From: Oligoflexales bacterium
Lineage (GTDB): Bacteria > Bdellovibrionota_B > Oligoflexia > Oligoflexales > RGVZ01
DNA length: 48,699 nucleotides
Assembly: GCA_947494335.1 (NCBI GenBank)
Contig: CANLUT010000003.1
Location: 86,682 to 135,380, forward strand
Reading direction: 5' to 3'
Below, piece after piece: positions 1 through 8,455 of the stretch (position 1 is the first letter of the stretch; every line of letters starts with the position of its first letter). The notes under the pieces were generated by a model, which saw nothing but the letters and a program-made list of their open reading frames with translations, searched no databases and was not told the origin of the DNA. The translations under genes and the position numbers were made by a program.

Positions 1-2205
1 TCCTCAACTCCTCCAACGGAGATGATACTTCGCGCCAAAAACAAGTTAGACGCCATCAAGTCCGAGGGTAAAATTGATTTCTATCAAGTTTACGAGGACA
101 AACTTGCGAGTGTTTGGGATGCTATACGTCATGCCACGGATCTTCCAGAAAATTATCGTGTACAAATTACGCTTGCCGCTGGTGCTCCAGCGATCGAAGG
201 GCTCAAGGTATTGCATTCTCCGCCACCAAACTCTGGTGTTTTAGTTTCTCTTGAAAATCCAGTTGATCCAAACCTAATTCAAAGAGAGTGGGTCAAGACG
301 ACCATTCTTAATGCTGCTCATAAATTTAAACTTGATGGTCTCTTTTTGCCTCAGCTTCAATCTGCACTGGTTAGAATTTTTTCCGGTGAAAAAGTCGAAA
401 ATTTCCTTGTTTCTGCTGCAACGGCGATGCCCGACGTTCATCTTGATGGCAAGCCATTCTCCGTTATGGCCAACAAAGCGCGTGGCGAGGTCGTTGTATT
501 CGTTGCCGATGTCGTTGCTGTGCAGAATGATCAGATATTGGAAAATATTTGCTCGATGGTCCGCCAGTCGATTGAAAAGTTAAAACTCACAGGTATCGCG
601 CGGATGCGCTTTATAAAAAGCGATATGATTAGCTGTATTAAGGAATCTTTGCATGGTCCGGAGCGATTTGGATATGGAACCCCCATGGCGGTTCTGGCTG
701 CTATTCCGGTCGACGCAGACAAAGTTAGCTCAATTAAAATACCTCCAAGGCGTTATCTGACTCTTAAGGTCAGTGAAGATAAGATGTCGGCTGCAATTAT
801 TCTATTTGATTTGAAAACCTATCATGAACCTGGTTTTGTCATGACAAAGGAATTCCTAGAAGAGCAACTACAGCTGAATGGAATCAAATGCGGCGTTAAT
901 GATGAAATTTTCGCCGAGTTAGAGGAAATTTTTTCTAAACGGGGAAATCTAAATAATAAAGTTGCTGCCCGCGGATGGACGTCTATTGCGGGGTCGGATC
1001 CTTATCTACATATGGTCTATAAAGACGCACCTTCGGTTGTCGAAGATTCTGGTCCGATAAATATTCGTGATGCGCAGCAACGAATGATCGTTCAAAAAGG
1101 CCAGATTTTCGGTGAAGTTCGTTATGCAAAACCCGCTGAAACCGGGATGACGGTTTTAGGCCAGATTCTTCCTGCGCCAGATGGTCCCCCGCTTGCAGTC
1201 AATGTTGGTGAAGGCGTGGAGGAGCGGTCTCCTGGTAAGTTCTTCGCCCTCAGTGATGGGGTGCCGAAATTTGAAGATAATAATTTATCCATTATGACTA
1301 TTTTGGTGCACGAAGGTGATGTGAACCTGAAATCAGGAAATATTTATTTCGACGGACCAGTGGAGATCAAAGGAACTGTTGATGTTGGTTCGGTGGTTCG
1401 CGTGCGCGGTCCTCTGAAGATTCATGGATCTATCATTGGGGCGTATGTGTCGTCTCGAGAGCCAATTGAGGTTGTTGAAAGTATCGTTACCGGGGAAAAA
1501 GGAAAAGTTACTTGCGCAAGTCATATCAAGGCAGATTTTATCGAAAATAGTAATATTGAGTGTGATGGTACCCTTACAGTGAATCGCTCTCTTATTAGCA
1601 GTAATGTCGTCGCCGGTCCTTTTATAAGGGCGCTCGCGGGAGATGGCGTCGTCGGTGGGGGTACGATTGTCTGTCGAGGTCTGGTACTGTCTGCCAACGT
1701 CGGATTTGCAAAAGGTGCCAGGACGATCCTTAAGGTTGGCGTCGATAATAAAATCATGAGACGCATTAGTATTCGTGAAAAGCGGGTACTAGACTTACAG
1801 GACTCACAAGAGCGCTATAAAAATGAATTCCGTGAGCTTGCTCAGAAGCGTGCAAACCAGCTGACTGCAAAGCACAAAAAGCAGAAAGAGCAACTTATAA
1901 AGAAGATGTCTCAGATAAGGCCCATGATCGAGAAAGCCGCACTACAGCTGGAAGAAGTGAAGGCGACAATGACATACAGTAACGATGCAATTATCGCTGC
2001 AAGTAACCTCTTTGCCGCAAATTGCACCATTGAAATTGGTGGGCAGGGTTTTGTCATGGAAGTCGATATGATCGCTGCTGCTGTCATTGCTAAGCTGGTT
2101 AGAGATACTCACCTCGTCACATTTGATGAAATGAAGAGCGAGATTGAGCGTAAACTTGGAGAAGCTCCAAGTGCGTCAACTGAGGAAGAAAAGAAGGCTA
2201 GCTAG
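1..2205 (+). CDS. FapA/DUF342 family polymer-like beta-helix protein, possibly 5' partial
   Basis: The central and C-terminal parts match the FapA (DUF342) family. A repetitive Gly/Val-rich beta-helix region (about residues 430-590 from the first Met) contains short strand repeats such as GDVNLKSGNIYFDGPVEIKG. A long charged coiled coil follows (about residues 585-655), then a short Ala-rich globular tail. FapA relatives have been linked to flagellar assembly and surface regulation, but the biochemical role of the family is unclear. The frame is open to the first base of the window. The first ATG (base 22) has GGAG only one base away, too close to act as a ribosome binding site, so the true start probably lies upstream of the window. 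A bidirectional terminator follows. The family call is firm; function is not. Confidence 0.8.
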   Translation, partial: SSTPPTEMILRAKNKLDAIKSEGKIDFYQVYEDKLASVWDAIRHATDLPENYRVQITLAAGAPAIEGLKVLHSPPPNSGVLVSLENPVDPNLIQREWVKTTILNAAHKFKLDGLFLPQLQSALVRIFSGEKVENFLVSAATAMPDVHLDGKPFSVMANKARGEVVVFVADVVAVQNDQILENICSMVRQSIEKLKLTGIARMRFIKSDMISCIKESLHGPERFGYGTPMAVLAAIPVDADKVSSIKIPPRRYLTLKVSEDKMSAAIILFDLKTYHEPGFVMTKEFLEEQLQLNGIKCGVNDEIFAELEEIFSKRGNLNNKVAARGWTSIAGSDPYLHMVYKDAPSVVEDSGPINIRDAQQRMIVQKGQIFGEVRYAKPAETGMTVLGQILPAPDGPPLAVNVGEGVEERSPGKFFALSDGVPKFEDNNLSIMTILVHEGDVNLKSGNIYFDGPVEIKGTVDVGSVVRVRGPLKIHGSIIGAYVSSREPIEVVESIVTGEKGKVTCASHIKADFIENSNIECDGTLTVNRSLISSNVVAGPFIRALAGDGVVGGGTIVCRGLVLSANVGFAKGARTILKVGVDNKIMRRISIREKRVLDLQDSQERYKNEFRELAQKRANQLTAKHKKQKEQLIKKMSQIRPMIEKAALQLEEVKATMTYSNDAIIAASNLFAANCTIEIGGQGFVMEVDMIAAAVIAKLVRDTHLVTFDEMKSEIERKLGEAPSASTEEEKKAS

Positions 2206-2218
2206 ATAATTGAAACAA

Positions 2219-2248
2219 AAAACCCACTGCATCTGAGCTGTGGGTTTT
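2219..2248. terminator. Bidirectional rho-independent terminator between FapA-like gene and slyD
   Basis: A perfect 9-bp stem, AAAACCCAC pairing with GTGGGTTTT, has a 12-base loop. It is flanked by A-rich sequence on the left and T-rich sequence on the right, so it can stop transcription of the two convergent genes from either side. Confidence 0.8.
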
Positions 2249-2274
2249 CTATAAATTTGGTCAACGTCTAACGA

Positions 2275-2739
2275 TCAATGCTGATGTTGACCGTCCGCGC
2301 CGTGGGCATGGCCATGTGCAACTTCTTCTTTGGTCGCTTCGCGTACCGTGTCGATTTCAACGTCAAAGATTAACTTCTGTCCAGCCAGAGGATGATTGGC
2401 ATCAAGCGTTACGGAATCGATGGAAACTGCGGTAACAGTTACAACCTCGCCGTTTGGTCCGTGGAACATGTCGCCAACCTTGACGTCGCCTTCTGGCAAT
2501 TGGTTGCGCTTTACGTTCAAGATGCGGCCTAGGTCTCGTTCCCCGTAAGCATCTTTTGCTTCAACTTCAACGCGACGCTTGTCACCCTTTAGCATTGAGA
2601 CCAACACGCTCTCAAGGCCCGGAATGATCTGTCCCACGCCAGTCATAAACGCTAGCGGCTCGTTGGCTTCGGACTGATCAAGGGTCGCGCCGCTGACATC
2701 AGTAAGTTTATAATGGAATGCAATGACTTTATGGGACAT
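2275..2739 (-). CDS. slyD: FKBP-type peptidyl-prolyl cis-trans isomerase, SlyD-like
   Basis: This 154-residue cytoplasmic protein has the SlyD layout: a split FKBP domain with an insert-in-flap chaperone domain (about residues 70-120), the motif LDANHPLAGQ.L.FDVE typical of SlyD/FklB-type isomerases, and a short His-rich C-terminal tail (HGHAHGADGQHQH). The family catalyses prolyl bond isomerisation and acts as a folding helper. The tail binds Ni2+ in E. coli SlyD; here it is shorter and has no cysteines. The gene lies 46 bases after livF on the same strand, so it may be read as the last gene of the liv operon. An ATG start with the conserved N-terminus MSHKVIAFHYKL fits the family. Confidence 0.9.
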   Translation of the reverse strand: MSHKVIAFHYKLTDVSGATLDQSEANEPLAFMTGVGQIIPGLESVLVSMLKGDKRRVEVEAKDAYGERDLGRILNVKRNQLPEGDVKVGDMFHGPNGEVVTVTAVSIDSVTLDANHPLAGQKLIFDVEIDTVREATKEEVAHGHAHGADGQHQH

Positions 2740-2785
2740 GGATGACTCCTATATAAGATGCGTCACCCTAACAAATGGATATCGA

Positions 2786-3511
2786 TCAGTCACCTAAATA
2801 AGCCTTACGGATTTCGTCTGATTTTAACAAATCCGCAGCTGCACCGTGGGTTTTGATCATTCCAGTCTCGAGGACAATTCCGTAGTGGGCGATTTGAAGG
2901 GCTTGTAAAGCGTTCTGCTCCACTAAAACAATTGTCATCCCCGTTTTGTTGATATCTGTAATAATCTCAAAGATTTTCTCGATAATCTGGGGAGCCAGTC
3001 CAAGGCTTGGTTCGTCTAAAAGCAGCAATTCAGGCTGTCCCATGAGAGCGCGAGCCATAGCAAGCATCTGCTGCTCCCCGCCAGACAGGGTTCCGGCCAA
3101 CTGGTGACGCCTTTCTTTGAGACGAGGGAAAAGCTGGTAGCCATGATCCATATTTGCTTGGTAAGCGGATTTGTCAGGCGCGGCCCACGCGCCCAGGTCC
3201 ATGTTCTCTTCAACAGTCAGATTCAAAAAAATACCTCGTCCCTCTGGGGCCTGACAGAGTCGCTTACGAACGATCTCATGTGCCGGTAGTCCGACGATAT
3301 TTTGACCCTTGAAGAGAATTTCTCCACTTTTAGGTTTTACCAATCCAGAAATGGCTCGCAGTGTCGTGGATTTGCCAGCACCATTGGCTCCGACAAGTGT
3401 AACAATTTGTCCGCGCTTCACGTCGAAACTGATTCCGTGCAGTGCTTGAATGATCCCGTAGAAAACATTTACATTTTGAAAACTGAGAATGCTTTCATTT
3501 TGCGTGGTCAT
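2786..3511 (-). CDS. livF: Branched-chain amino-acid ABC transporter ATP-binding protein LivF
   Basis: This is the second ATPase of the LIV-type importer. It shows Walker A (GANGAGKST), Q-loop (CQAPEGRGIF), signature (LSGGEQQMLAMARAL), Walker B (LLLLDEPSLGLAP) and the switch region (IVLVEQNALQAL). The QAPEGRGIFLNLTVEENM stretch is typical of LivF. I chose the ATG at 3511, giving 241 residues; it has an AAGG-type binding site about 12 bases upstream. A TTG at 3541 would extend the protein by ten unconserved residues deep into livG. With the ATG, the gene overlaps the end of livG by 17 bases, consistent with translational coupling. The encoded protein energises uptake together with LivG at the cytoplasmic face. 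Confidence 0.93.
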   Translation of the reverse strand: MTTQNESILSFQNVNVFYGIIQALHGISFDVKRGQIVTLVGANGAGKSTTLRAISGLVKPKSGEILFKGQNIVGLPAHEIVRKRLCQAPEGRGIFLNLTVEENMDLGAWAAPDKSAYQANMDHGYQLFPRLKERRHQLAGTLSGGEQQMLAMARALMGQPELLLLDEPSLGLAPQIIEKIFEIITDINKTGMTIVLVEQNALQALQIAHYGIVLETGMIKTHGAAADLLKSDEIRKAYLGD

Positions 3512-4301
3512 TAGTGGCCGCCTTACCCAAGTATGCTTCAATCACCCGCGGATTTTTCTGGATCTCGGATGGTACACCTTCTGCGATTTTGACTCCGTAA
3601 TCAAGAACAGCAATCCTCTCACAAATACCCATGACAAGTTTCATGTCGTGTTCAATCAGCAGGATCGTTGCATTGAACTTTTTCCGAATGTCGCGAATCG
3701 TGTCCATCAGTTTCGTCGTCTCCTGAGCATTCATGCCTGCAGCAGGCTCGTCTAGTAGCAGCGTGCGTGCTCCCGTCGCAATCGCTCGGGCTATTTCAAG
3801 GCGCCGTTGATCTCCATATGGAAGACTTGCGGAAAGTTCGTCGCTGCGATGCTCAAGCTTAAAGATTTTCAGTATTTCAATCGCCGCGTCTTGCTTGGCG
3901 GCTTCGTTGTCCAGCATTGACCGCGAATGAATAAGAGTCGGTAGCAGATTATACTTCTTGAATGCTGGATTTTGATCCATAGCGACGAGTAGGTTTTGCA
4001 AAACTGTTAAATCTTTGAACAGGCGAATGTTCTGAAAAGTTCTGGCAACACCAGTGCGCGTGATCTCGAATGGTTTTTTCCCATCAATACGATGACCTGT
4101 TGGCCCGTGAGTGATTGAGCCAGAAGTCGGTTTGTAGACACCCGTCAGCATATTAAAAACAGTCGTCTTGCCGGCGCCGTTTGGGCCAATTAATCCAAAG
4201 ATACCACCCAGTGGGATTTCCAAATTGAGTTCGCTGACAGCTTTTAAACCGCCAAACATTATTGTTAGATTTTCAGCTTTGAGCGCGAAAGAGGGGTTCA
4301 T
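3495..4301 (-). CDS. livG: Branched-chain amino-acid ABC transporter ATP-binding protein LivG
   Basis: This 268-residue ATPase shows Walker A (GPNGAGKTT), signature region (LPYGDQRRLEIARAIA), Walker B (LLLDEPAAGMN) and H-loop (LLIEHDMKLV). The signature reads PYGDQ instead of LSGGQ, and LPYG.QR.LEIARA is the usual LivG form. The C-terminal segment IAEGVPSEIQKNPRVIEAYLG is also LivG-like. The ATG overlaps the livM stop as ATGA, a four-base coupling overlap, so LivG should be made together with LivM. It pairs with LivF to power the LivH-LivM channel. Confidence 0.94.
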   Translation of the reverse strand: MNPSFALKAENLTIMFGGLKAVSELNLEIPLGGIFGLIGPNGAGKTTVFNMLTGVYKPTSGSITHGPTGHRIDGKKPFEITRTGVARTFQNIRLFKDLTVLQNLLVAMDQNPAFKKYNLLPTLIHSRSMLDNEAAKQDAAIEILKIFKLEHRSDELSASLPYGDQRRLEIARAIATGARTLLLDEPAAGMNAQETTKLMDTIRDIRKKFNATILLIEHDMKLVMGICERIAVLDYGVKIAEGVPSEIQKNPRVIEAYLGKAATNDHAK

Positions 4302-5347
4302 GTAAGGTCCCCTTTGACTTTTTTGCGTCCTCTAAAGAGGTCGCCGATTTCTTTGGTCCCAAAAATTCCCTTTGGCCGGGCCAGCATCATAATGATGAGG
4401 ACAAGTGCATAAATCACCATCCGTAGGTCCACTCCGGTATATTGCTGCAAAGGGCGTAAAGCTTCTTTCAACACAGTCAATACAATTGCCGCAACGACGC
4501 TACCAGAAATAGAGCCCATCCCTCCAAGAACGACCATAATGATGACTTCAAAGCTGCGGTTGAAATCAAAGGTGCCAGGGTTCAGCGTTGTAAGGTAGTG
4601 CGCAAAAAGTCCCCCGGCAACCCCTGCAAAAAATGCGCCCATGGCAAATGCTCTTACCTTGCCTTGTGTCGTGTTCACGCCCATTGCTGTGGCAGCGATT
4701 TCATCTTCACGAATTGACTGTAGGACTCGTCCGTGGGCCGAGTGAACCACTCTCCAAACACAAAACACGGTGATAACAACAAATGTGAAGACCCATCCAA
4801 AATTTGTAAACTGCTTAATCCCGGATAAGCCACGAGCTCCACCTACCGCGTCTGTGTTCAGCAGGATGACACGAATAATCTCACCAAATCCTAAAGTGAC
4901 AATGGCTAGGTAGTCACCGCGTAATCTCAATGACGGTAAACCAACGATGTACCCAACAAGAGTCGCCGCGACGCCTCCTAATATGAGGGAACCAAAGTAG
5001 AAAATAACAGCCGTACCCAAAAGTTCGCCCGTTGCGGGGTCAATCATTAAATCCGGGCGATGTTCAACAAGGCTGGTTGTCAAAAATGCAGATAAGTAAC
5101 CGCCTACAGCCATAAAACCTGCATGCCCCATGGAGAACTGGCCTGTGAAACCGTTAACCAGGTTCAAGCTCACAGACAATATCACGTTGATGCCTGCCAG
5201 TACTAAAATCTGAAAAATGTAGGGACTCAACATTGATGGTAGAACGTAATCAAGAGCCCATGCCCCAGCGATGGCAAGAAGCCACCAGCGTAAGCTCATT
5301 AGTCCCGCATAGGATTTGGTATTTTCGATCTTGTTTGACAGTCCCAT
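4298..5347 (-). CDS. livM: Branched-chain amino-acid ABC transporter permease LivM
   Basis: This 349-residue inner-membrane permease has about eight to ten hydrophobic segments. It carries the LivM hallmarks NLVNGFTGQFSMGHAGFMAVGGY near residue 65, RLRGDYLAIVTLGFGEIIRV near residue 140 and the EAA-like loop IREDEIAATAMGVN near residue 217. The start is ATG, 15 bases after the livH stop. It forms the heterodimeric channel with LivH. Neighbours LivG and LivF supply ATPase activity and LivJ supplies substrate. Confidence 0.94.
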   Translation of the reverse strand: MGLSNKIENTKSYAGLMSLRWWLLAIAGAWALDYVLPSMLSPYIFQILVLAGINVILSVSLNLVNGFTGQFSMGHAGFMAVGGYLSAFLTTSLVEHRPDLMIDPATGELLGTAVIFYFGSLILGGVAATLVGYIVGLPSLRLRGDYLAIVTLGFGEIIRVILLNTDAVGGARGLSGIKQFTNFGWVFTFVVITVFCVWRVVHSAHGRVLQSIREDEIAATAMGVNTTQGKVRAFAMGAFFAGVAGGLFAHYLTTLNPGTFDFNRSFEVIIMVVLGGMGSISGSVVAAIVLTVLKEALRPLQQYTGVDLRMVIYALVLIIMMLARPKGIFGTKEIGDLFRGRKKVKGDLT

Positions 5348-5362
5348 GTTGCCTGACCCTGT

Positions 5363-6328
5363 CTACACTTTTTCAGTGCGATGAACGCCCAGAAGTCCGG
5401 ACGGTTTCACGAGAAGAATTAGAATCAAAATAGCGAAAGCTAACGCGTCCTTGTAAGTTGGGGTCCCGTAGCCGGACAACAGAGCTTCGGCCAGACCCAA
5501 AATAAAAGAACCGAGCACCGCTCCTGTTACGTTACCGATTCCGCCCAAAACAGCAGCGCAAAAGGCCTTTAGTCCGGGAAGCGAGCCCATGAGTGGTTCA
5601 ACTTTTGGGTAGGTCATGCCAACCATGACTCCAGCAGCTCCCGCCAAGGCTGAACCGAGCATGAAGGTGGCGGCAATGACGCGATCAGTGGGAATACCCA
5701 TCAAGCTCGCTAAGTCATGATTAAAGCTAACCGCTCGCATAGCCCGACCTAAACGTGTGTGGAAAATGATGTGCCTTAAAATGAGCATCAAGACAATGGC
5801 AGTAACGAAAACAAAAACTTGGAGAGGGTTGATCACCAAAAGATTTTCATCTGTTCCAAATGTCCAGGACTCGAGGTTTTCAAACAGATCAGGGTAGGCC
5901 TTTGGATCGGATCCAAAAACAATTTGCCCTGAGTATTGGAAAAACAAAGAAACACCGACAGCGGTGATCAATAGATTAATGCGTGGTGATGAACGTAGGG
6001 GGCGGTAAGCGAGACGCTCAACGCATAGGCCAACTAGTGCACAGACGACCATCGCAATAAGGACGATAACAATAGATGTTAGTATCGCAGTCAACGTGGA
6101 GGTTTGATCAGGCGCTCCATTCAGCAGTCTATTGAATAGTTCACTGATTTGCGCCCCTGCAAACTTTGAGGTGTAAAGCCCGGTAAATGCACCGAGCATG
6201 TACACCTCACCGTGTGCAAAATTGATCAATTGTAGGATGCCGAATACCATGGTGTAGCCCAGAGCAATCAACGCATACGTTCCCCCTTGGGACAGCCCGT
6301 TGATCAGGTACTGGATAAATTCTGCCAT
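5363..6328 (-). CDS. livH: Branched-chain amino-acid ABC transporter permease LivH
   Basis: This 321-residue polytopic permease opens with the LivH signature QYLINGLSQGGTYALIALGYTMVFGILQLINFAHGEVYMLGAF (several helices). It also has ERLAYRPLR and the loop AVSFNHDLASLMGIPTDRVI. The last helices end in a Leu/Ile-rich stretch followed by KPSGLLG, as in the family. It lies between livJ (52-base gap) and livM (15-base gap) and is co-directional with both. It forms half of the inner-membrane channel for leucine/isoleucine/valine-type substrates, although LIV-family substrate range cannot be fixed from sequence alone. Confidence 0.94.
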   Translation of the reverse strand: MAEFIQYLINGLSQGGTYALIALGYTMVFGILQLINFAHGEVYMLGAFTGLYTSKFAGAQISELFNRLLNGAPDQTSTLTAILTSIVIVLIAMVVCALVGLCVERLAYRPLRSSPRINLLITAVGVSLFFQYSGQIVFGSDPKAYPDLFENLESWTFGTDENLLVINPLQVFVFVTAIVLMLILRHIIFHTRLGRAMRAVSFNHDLASLMGIPTDRVIAATFMLGSALAGAAGVMVGMTYPKVEPLMGSLPGLKAFCAAVLGGIGNVTGAVLGSFILGLAEALLSGYGTPTYKDALAFAILILILLVKPSGLLGVHRTEKV

Positions 6329-6380
6329 GGTCGATCTCGCGTAAGTTGGTTAGCCAGTCAATAGTTTCAGAACTGGTTTC

Positions 6381-7502
6381 TTACGGATTAACAGTCGACT
6401 TGTAAAGGAATTTTCCATCCTTAACTTCGAGGACAACGGCTGGCTTGCTGGCGTTCCGTTTCGCATCAATTGTGATGTTCCCTGTTACCGCTGGGAAGTC
6501 TTTAGTTTGAGCTATGGCGTCACGAATTTCAGTAGAGGCTAATGACTTTGTCTTTTCCATGGCTGCGAACAATACCTTAGCGGCATCGTATCCCATGGCC
6601 GCTAGCCCATCAGGTACCTTGTTGTATTCTGACTTGTAACTTTTGATGAAATTTTGAACAGATGGAGCCTGGTCCTCTTGGCTATAGTGATTAGAGAAGT
6701 AGCTATTATTGAGTGACTTGCCGCCGATCTCAAAAAGCTTGGTCGAGTCCCAACCGTCCCCGCCCAGCAGTGGTGCTTTGATTCCTAACTTTCTAGCCTG
6801 CTTAGCGATAAGTCCAACCTCCGTGTAGTAGCCAGGAATAAAAATCGCATCTGGCTTCTTGGCGCGAATTGAAGTGAGCTGGCTGTTAAAGTCAACCTCG
6901 CCCGAGCTATAGGACTGATCTACCACGATTTCGCCGCCCGATTGCTTGAATGCTTCGGTGAAGAAATTTGAAAGTCCTACAGAATAATCACTTTTTACAT
7001 CTCGTAAAATGGCAACGCGCTTCGCCTTCAGTTGCTCTGCGGCAAACTTTGCCATCACTTTTCCTTGGAAAGGATCGATGAAACAAACGCGGAAAATGTA
7101 ATTACCGATTTCAGTTACTTTCGGATTTGTCGATGAAGGACTAATCATGGGGACTTTGTTTTGCTGTGCGATAGGGGCCATTGCCATTGATCGTGAAGAT
7201 GCGACCTCTCCTAAAATAGCCATGACCTTGTCCTGGGTAACAAGCTTTGTCGTGGCTACAGCTGCTTCCTCTGGTTTTCCTTGATTGTCTAAATTGATGA
7301 GTTCAATCTTCTTGCCTTTGATCCCGCCCTTTGCATTTTGCTCTTTGACGGCAAGAGAGATACCCTCATGAGTCGACAAGCCGAATGTCGCCTCTGATCC
7401 ACTCATTGAACCAACCTCACCAATTTTAATTGTGGAGGCAAAAACAGGTGACACCGTCATGGCAACGGCACAAAGAATTGAGAGTCTGCTGGCAAAAAAC
7501 AT
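6381..7502 (-). CDS. livJ: Periplasmic branched-chain amino-acid (LIV-type) substrate-binding protein
   Basis: This 373-residue protein has a Sec signal peptide (about residues 1-22, probable cleavage after VFA). It is followed by a type 1 periplasmic-binding fold: IKIGEVGSMSG near the mature N-terminus, then NLDNQGKPEEAAVATTKLV and the central SPSSTNPKVTEIGNYIFRVCFIDPFQG. It is the first gene of the liv operon. A strong GGAGG site lies nine bases upstream of the ATG. It would capture branched-chain amino acids in the periplasm and deliver them to LivHM. Related proteins bind other amino acids or amides, so the exact ligand is open. Confidence 0.92.
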   Translation of the reverse strand: MFFASRLSILCAVAMTVSPVFASTIKIGEVGSMSGSEATFGLSTHEGISLAVKEQNAKGGIKGKKIELINLDNQGKPEEAAVATTKLVTQDKVMAILGEVASSRSMAMAPIAQQNKVPMISPSSTNPKVTEIGNYIFRVCFIDPFQGKVMAKFAAEQLKAKRVAILRDVKSDYSVGLSNFFTEAFKQSGGEIVVDQSYSSGEVDFNSQLTSIRAKKPDAIFIPGYYTEVGLIAKQARKLGIKAPLLGGDGWDSTKLFEIGGKSLNNSYFSNHYSQEDQAPSVQNFIKSYKSEYNKVPDGLAAMGYDAAKVLFAAMEKTKSLASTEIRDAIAQTKDFPAVTGNITIDAKRNASKPAVVLEVKDGKFLYKSTVNP

Positions 7503-7606
7503 TAGAAATTTCCTCCGGTTGTAACGTTTTGCTCAAGATATCACAGGGTTTTTGCCGAAAGCACTAGGTATTTTGGGCGGTAACACTAAATTTTTGTTTA
7601 CATTTT

Positions 7607-8284
7607 ATGCAGAACGACTCTTCACTAATTTACTCAATTCGCGAACGGCCCCTGACAGTTGCGATAACGCTGTCAATCGTCGTGCATTTCATGACGGCTA
7701 ACGCACTTAATATTCTGACAACACGTCCGCAAAAGATTGACTTTCAGCCTGTCAAAGTTCGTATTGCGGAGCCTGTTCCGAAGGAAATCCCACCGCCCCC
7801 CAAGAAGAAGGAACCCCCAAAAAAACAGACGGCTGCACCCAACCAACAGGTTGCCCCTCAGGCCCCAGTGACCGATGTGCCTATCCAGGGTGTGACCAAG
7901 GATTCATTATCTACCGAAGGCACGATGGCCGCTCCCGTTGGTAACACTCTCATGGTGGAAGACAGCGGGAAAAGACTGAAGGACGTGGAGGCGTTGCGTG
8001 GCGATATGTCTGCGCCGGCAAAACTCATTGCAAGTACGATGGTGACACCTCCTTATACTGAGGAAGCATTGGACGCCCTGATTCAGGGCTCTTTCATTGT
8101 CGATGTTTACGTCGGTTTAGATGGAACGGTTCGAGAGGCGGAGCTCCGAAAAAAAATCGGTTATGGAATGGACGTACGAGTGATTGATGCAGTGAAGGGC
8201 TCAAAGTTTATTCCCAGAAAAAACAGATTCGGAGTGGATGAGGAAGGGTGGACGGAGCTCAAGTTTACGCTGGTTATACCATGA
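7607..8284 (+). CDS. TonB-like energy transducer / TonB C-terminal domain protein
   Basis: This 225-residue protein has an N-terminal membrane anchor (about residues 17-37) preceded by a short cytoplasmic stretch. A Pro/Lys-rich periplasmic spacer follows (EIPPPPKKKEPPKK, about residues 60-75). The C-terminal TonB-like domain (about residues 130-225) carries PPYTEEALDALIQGSFIVDVYVGLDGTVREAEL and ends in a beta-strand, ELKFTLVIP. TonB proteins pass proton-motive force to outer-membrane receptors through ExbB/ExbD. No exbBD genes or TonB-dependent receptor lie nearby, so its partners must be elsewhere. AgmX/periplasmic-motor-type TonB-domain proteins are an alternative. The gene is divergent from livJ, and no clear Shine-Dalgarno precedes the ATG. 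Confidence 0.75.
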   Translation: MQNDSSLIYSIRERPLTVAITLSIVVHFMTANALNILTTRPQKIDFQPVKVRIAEPVPKEIPPPPKKKEPPKKQTAAPNQQVAPQAPVTDVPIQGVTKDSLSTEGTMAAPVGNTLMVEDSGKRLKDVEALRGDMSAPAKLIASTMVTPPYTEEALDALIQGSFIVDVYVGLDGTVREAELRKKIGYGMDVRVIDAVKGSKFIPRKNRFGVDEEGWTELKFTLVIP

Positions 8285-8455
8285 ACTTAGGAAGAAGTGC
8301 GTCGATCGAGGCCCTCTATCTGTCAGAACTAAATTTAGCTTTTTTATGAATTAATCAAAAACAATTCCCCGTAGGTTTAGGCCTGTGTCTCATATGTCTT
8401 CGGCAAGACCCGATAACCAATGAGATACGGGGATCAGCCGCGACGGGAGGATTTT

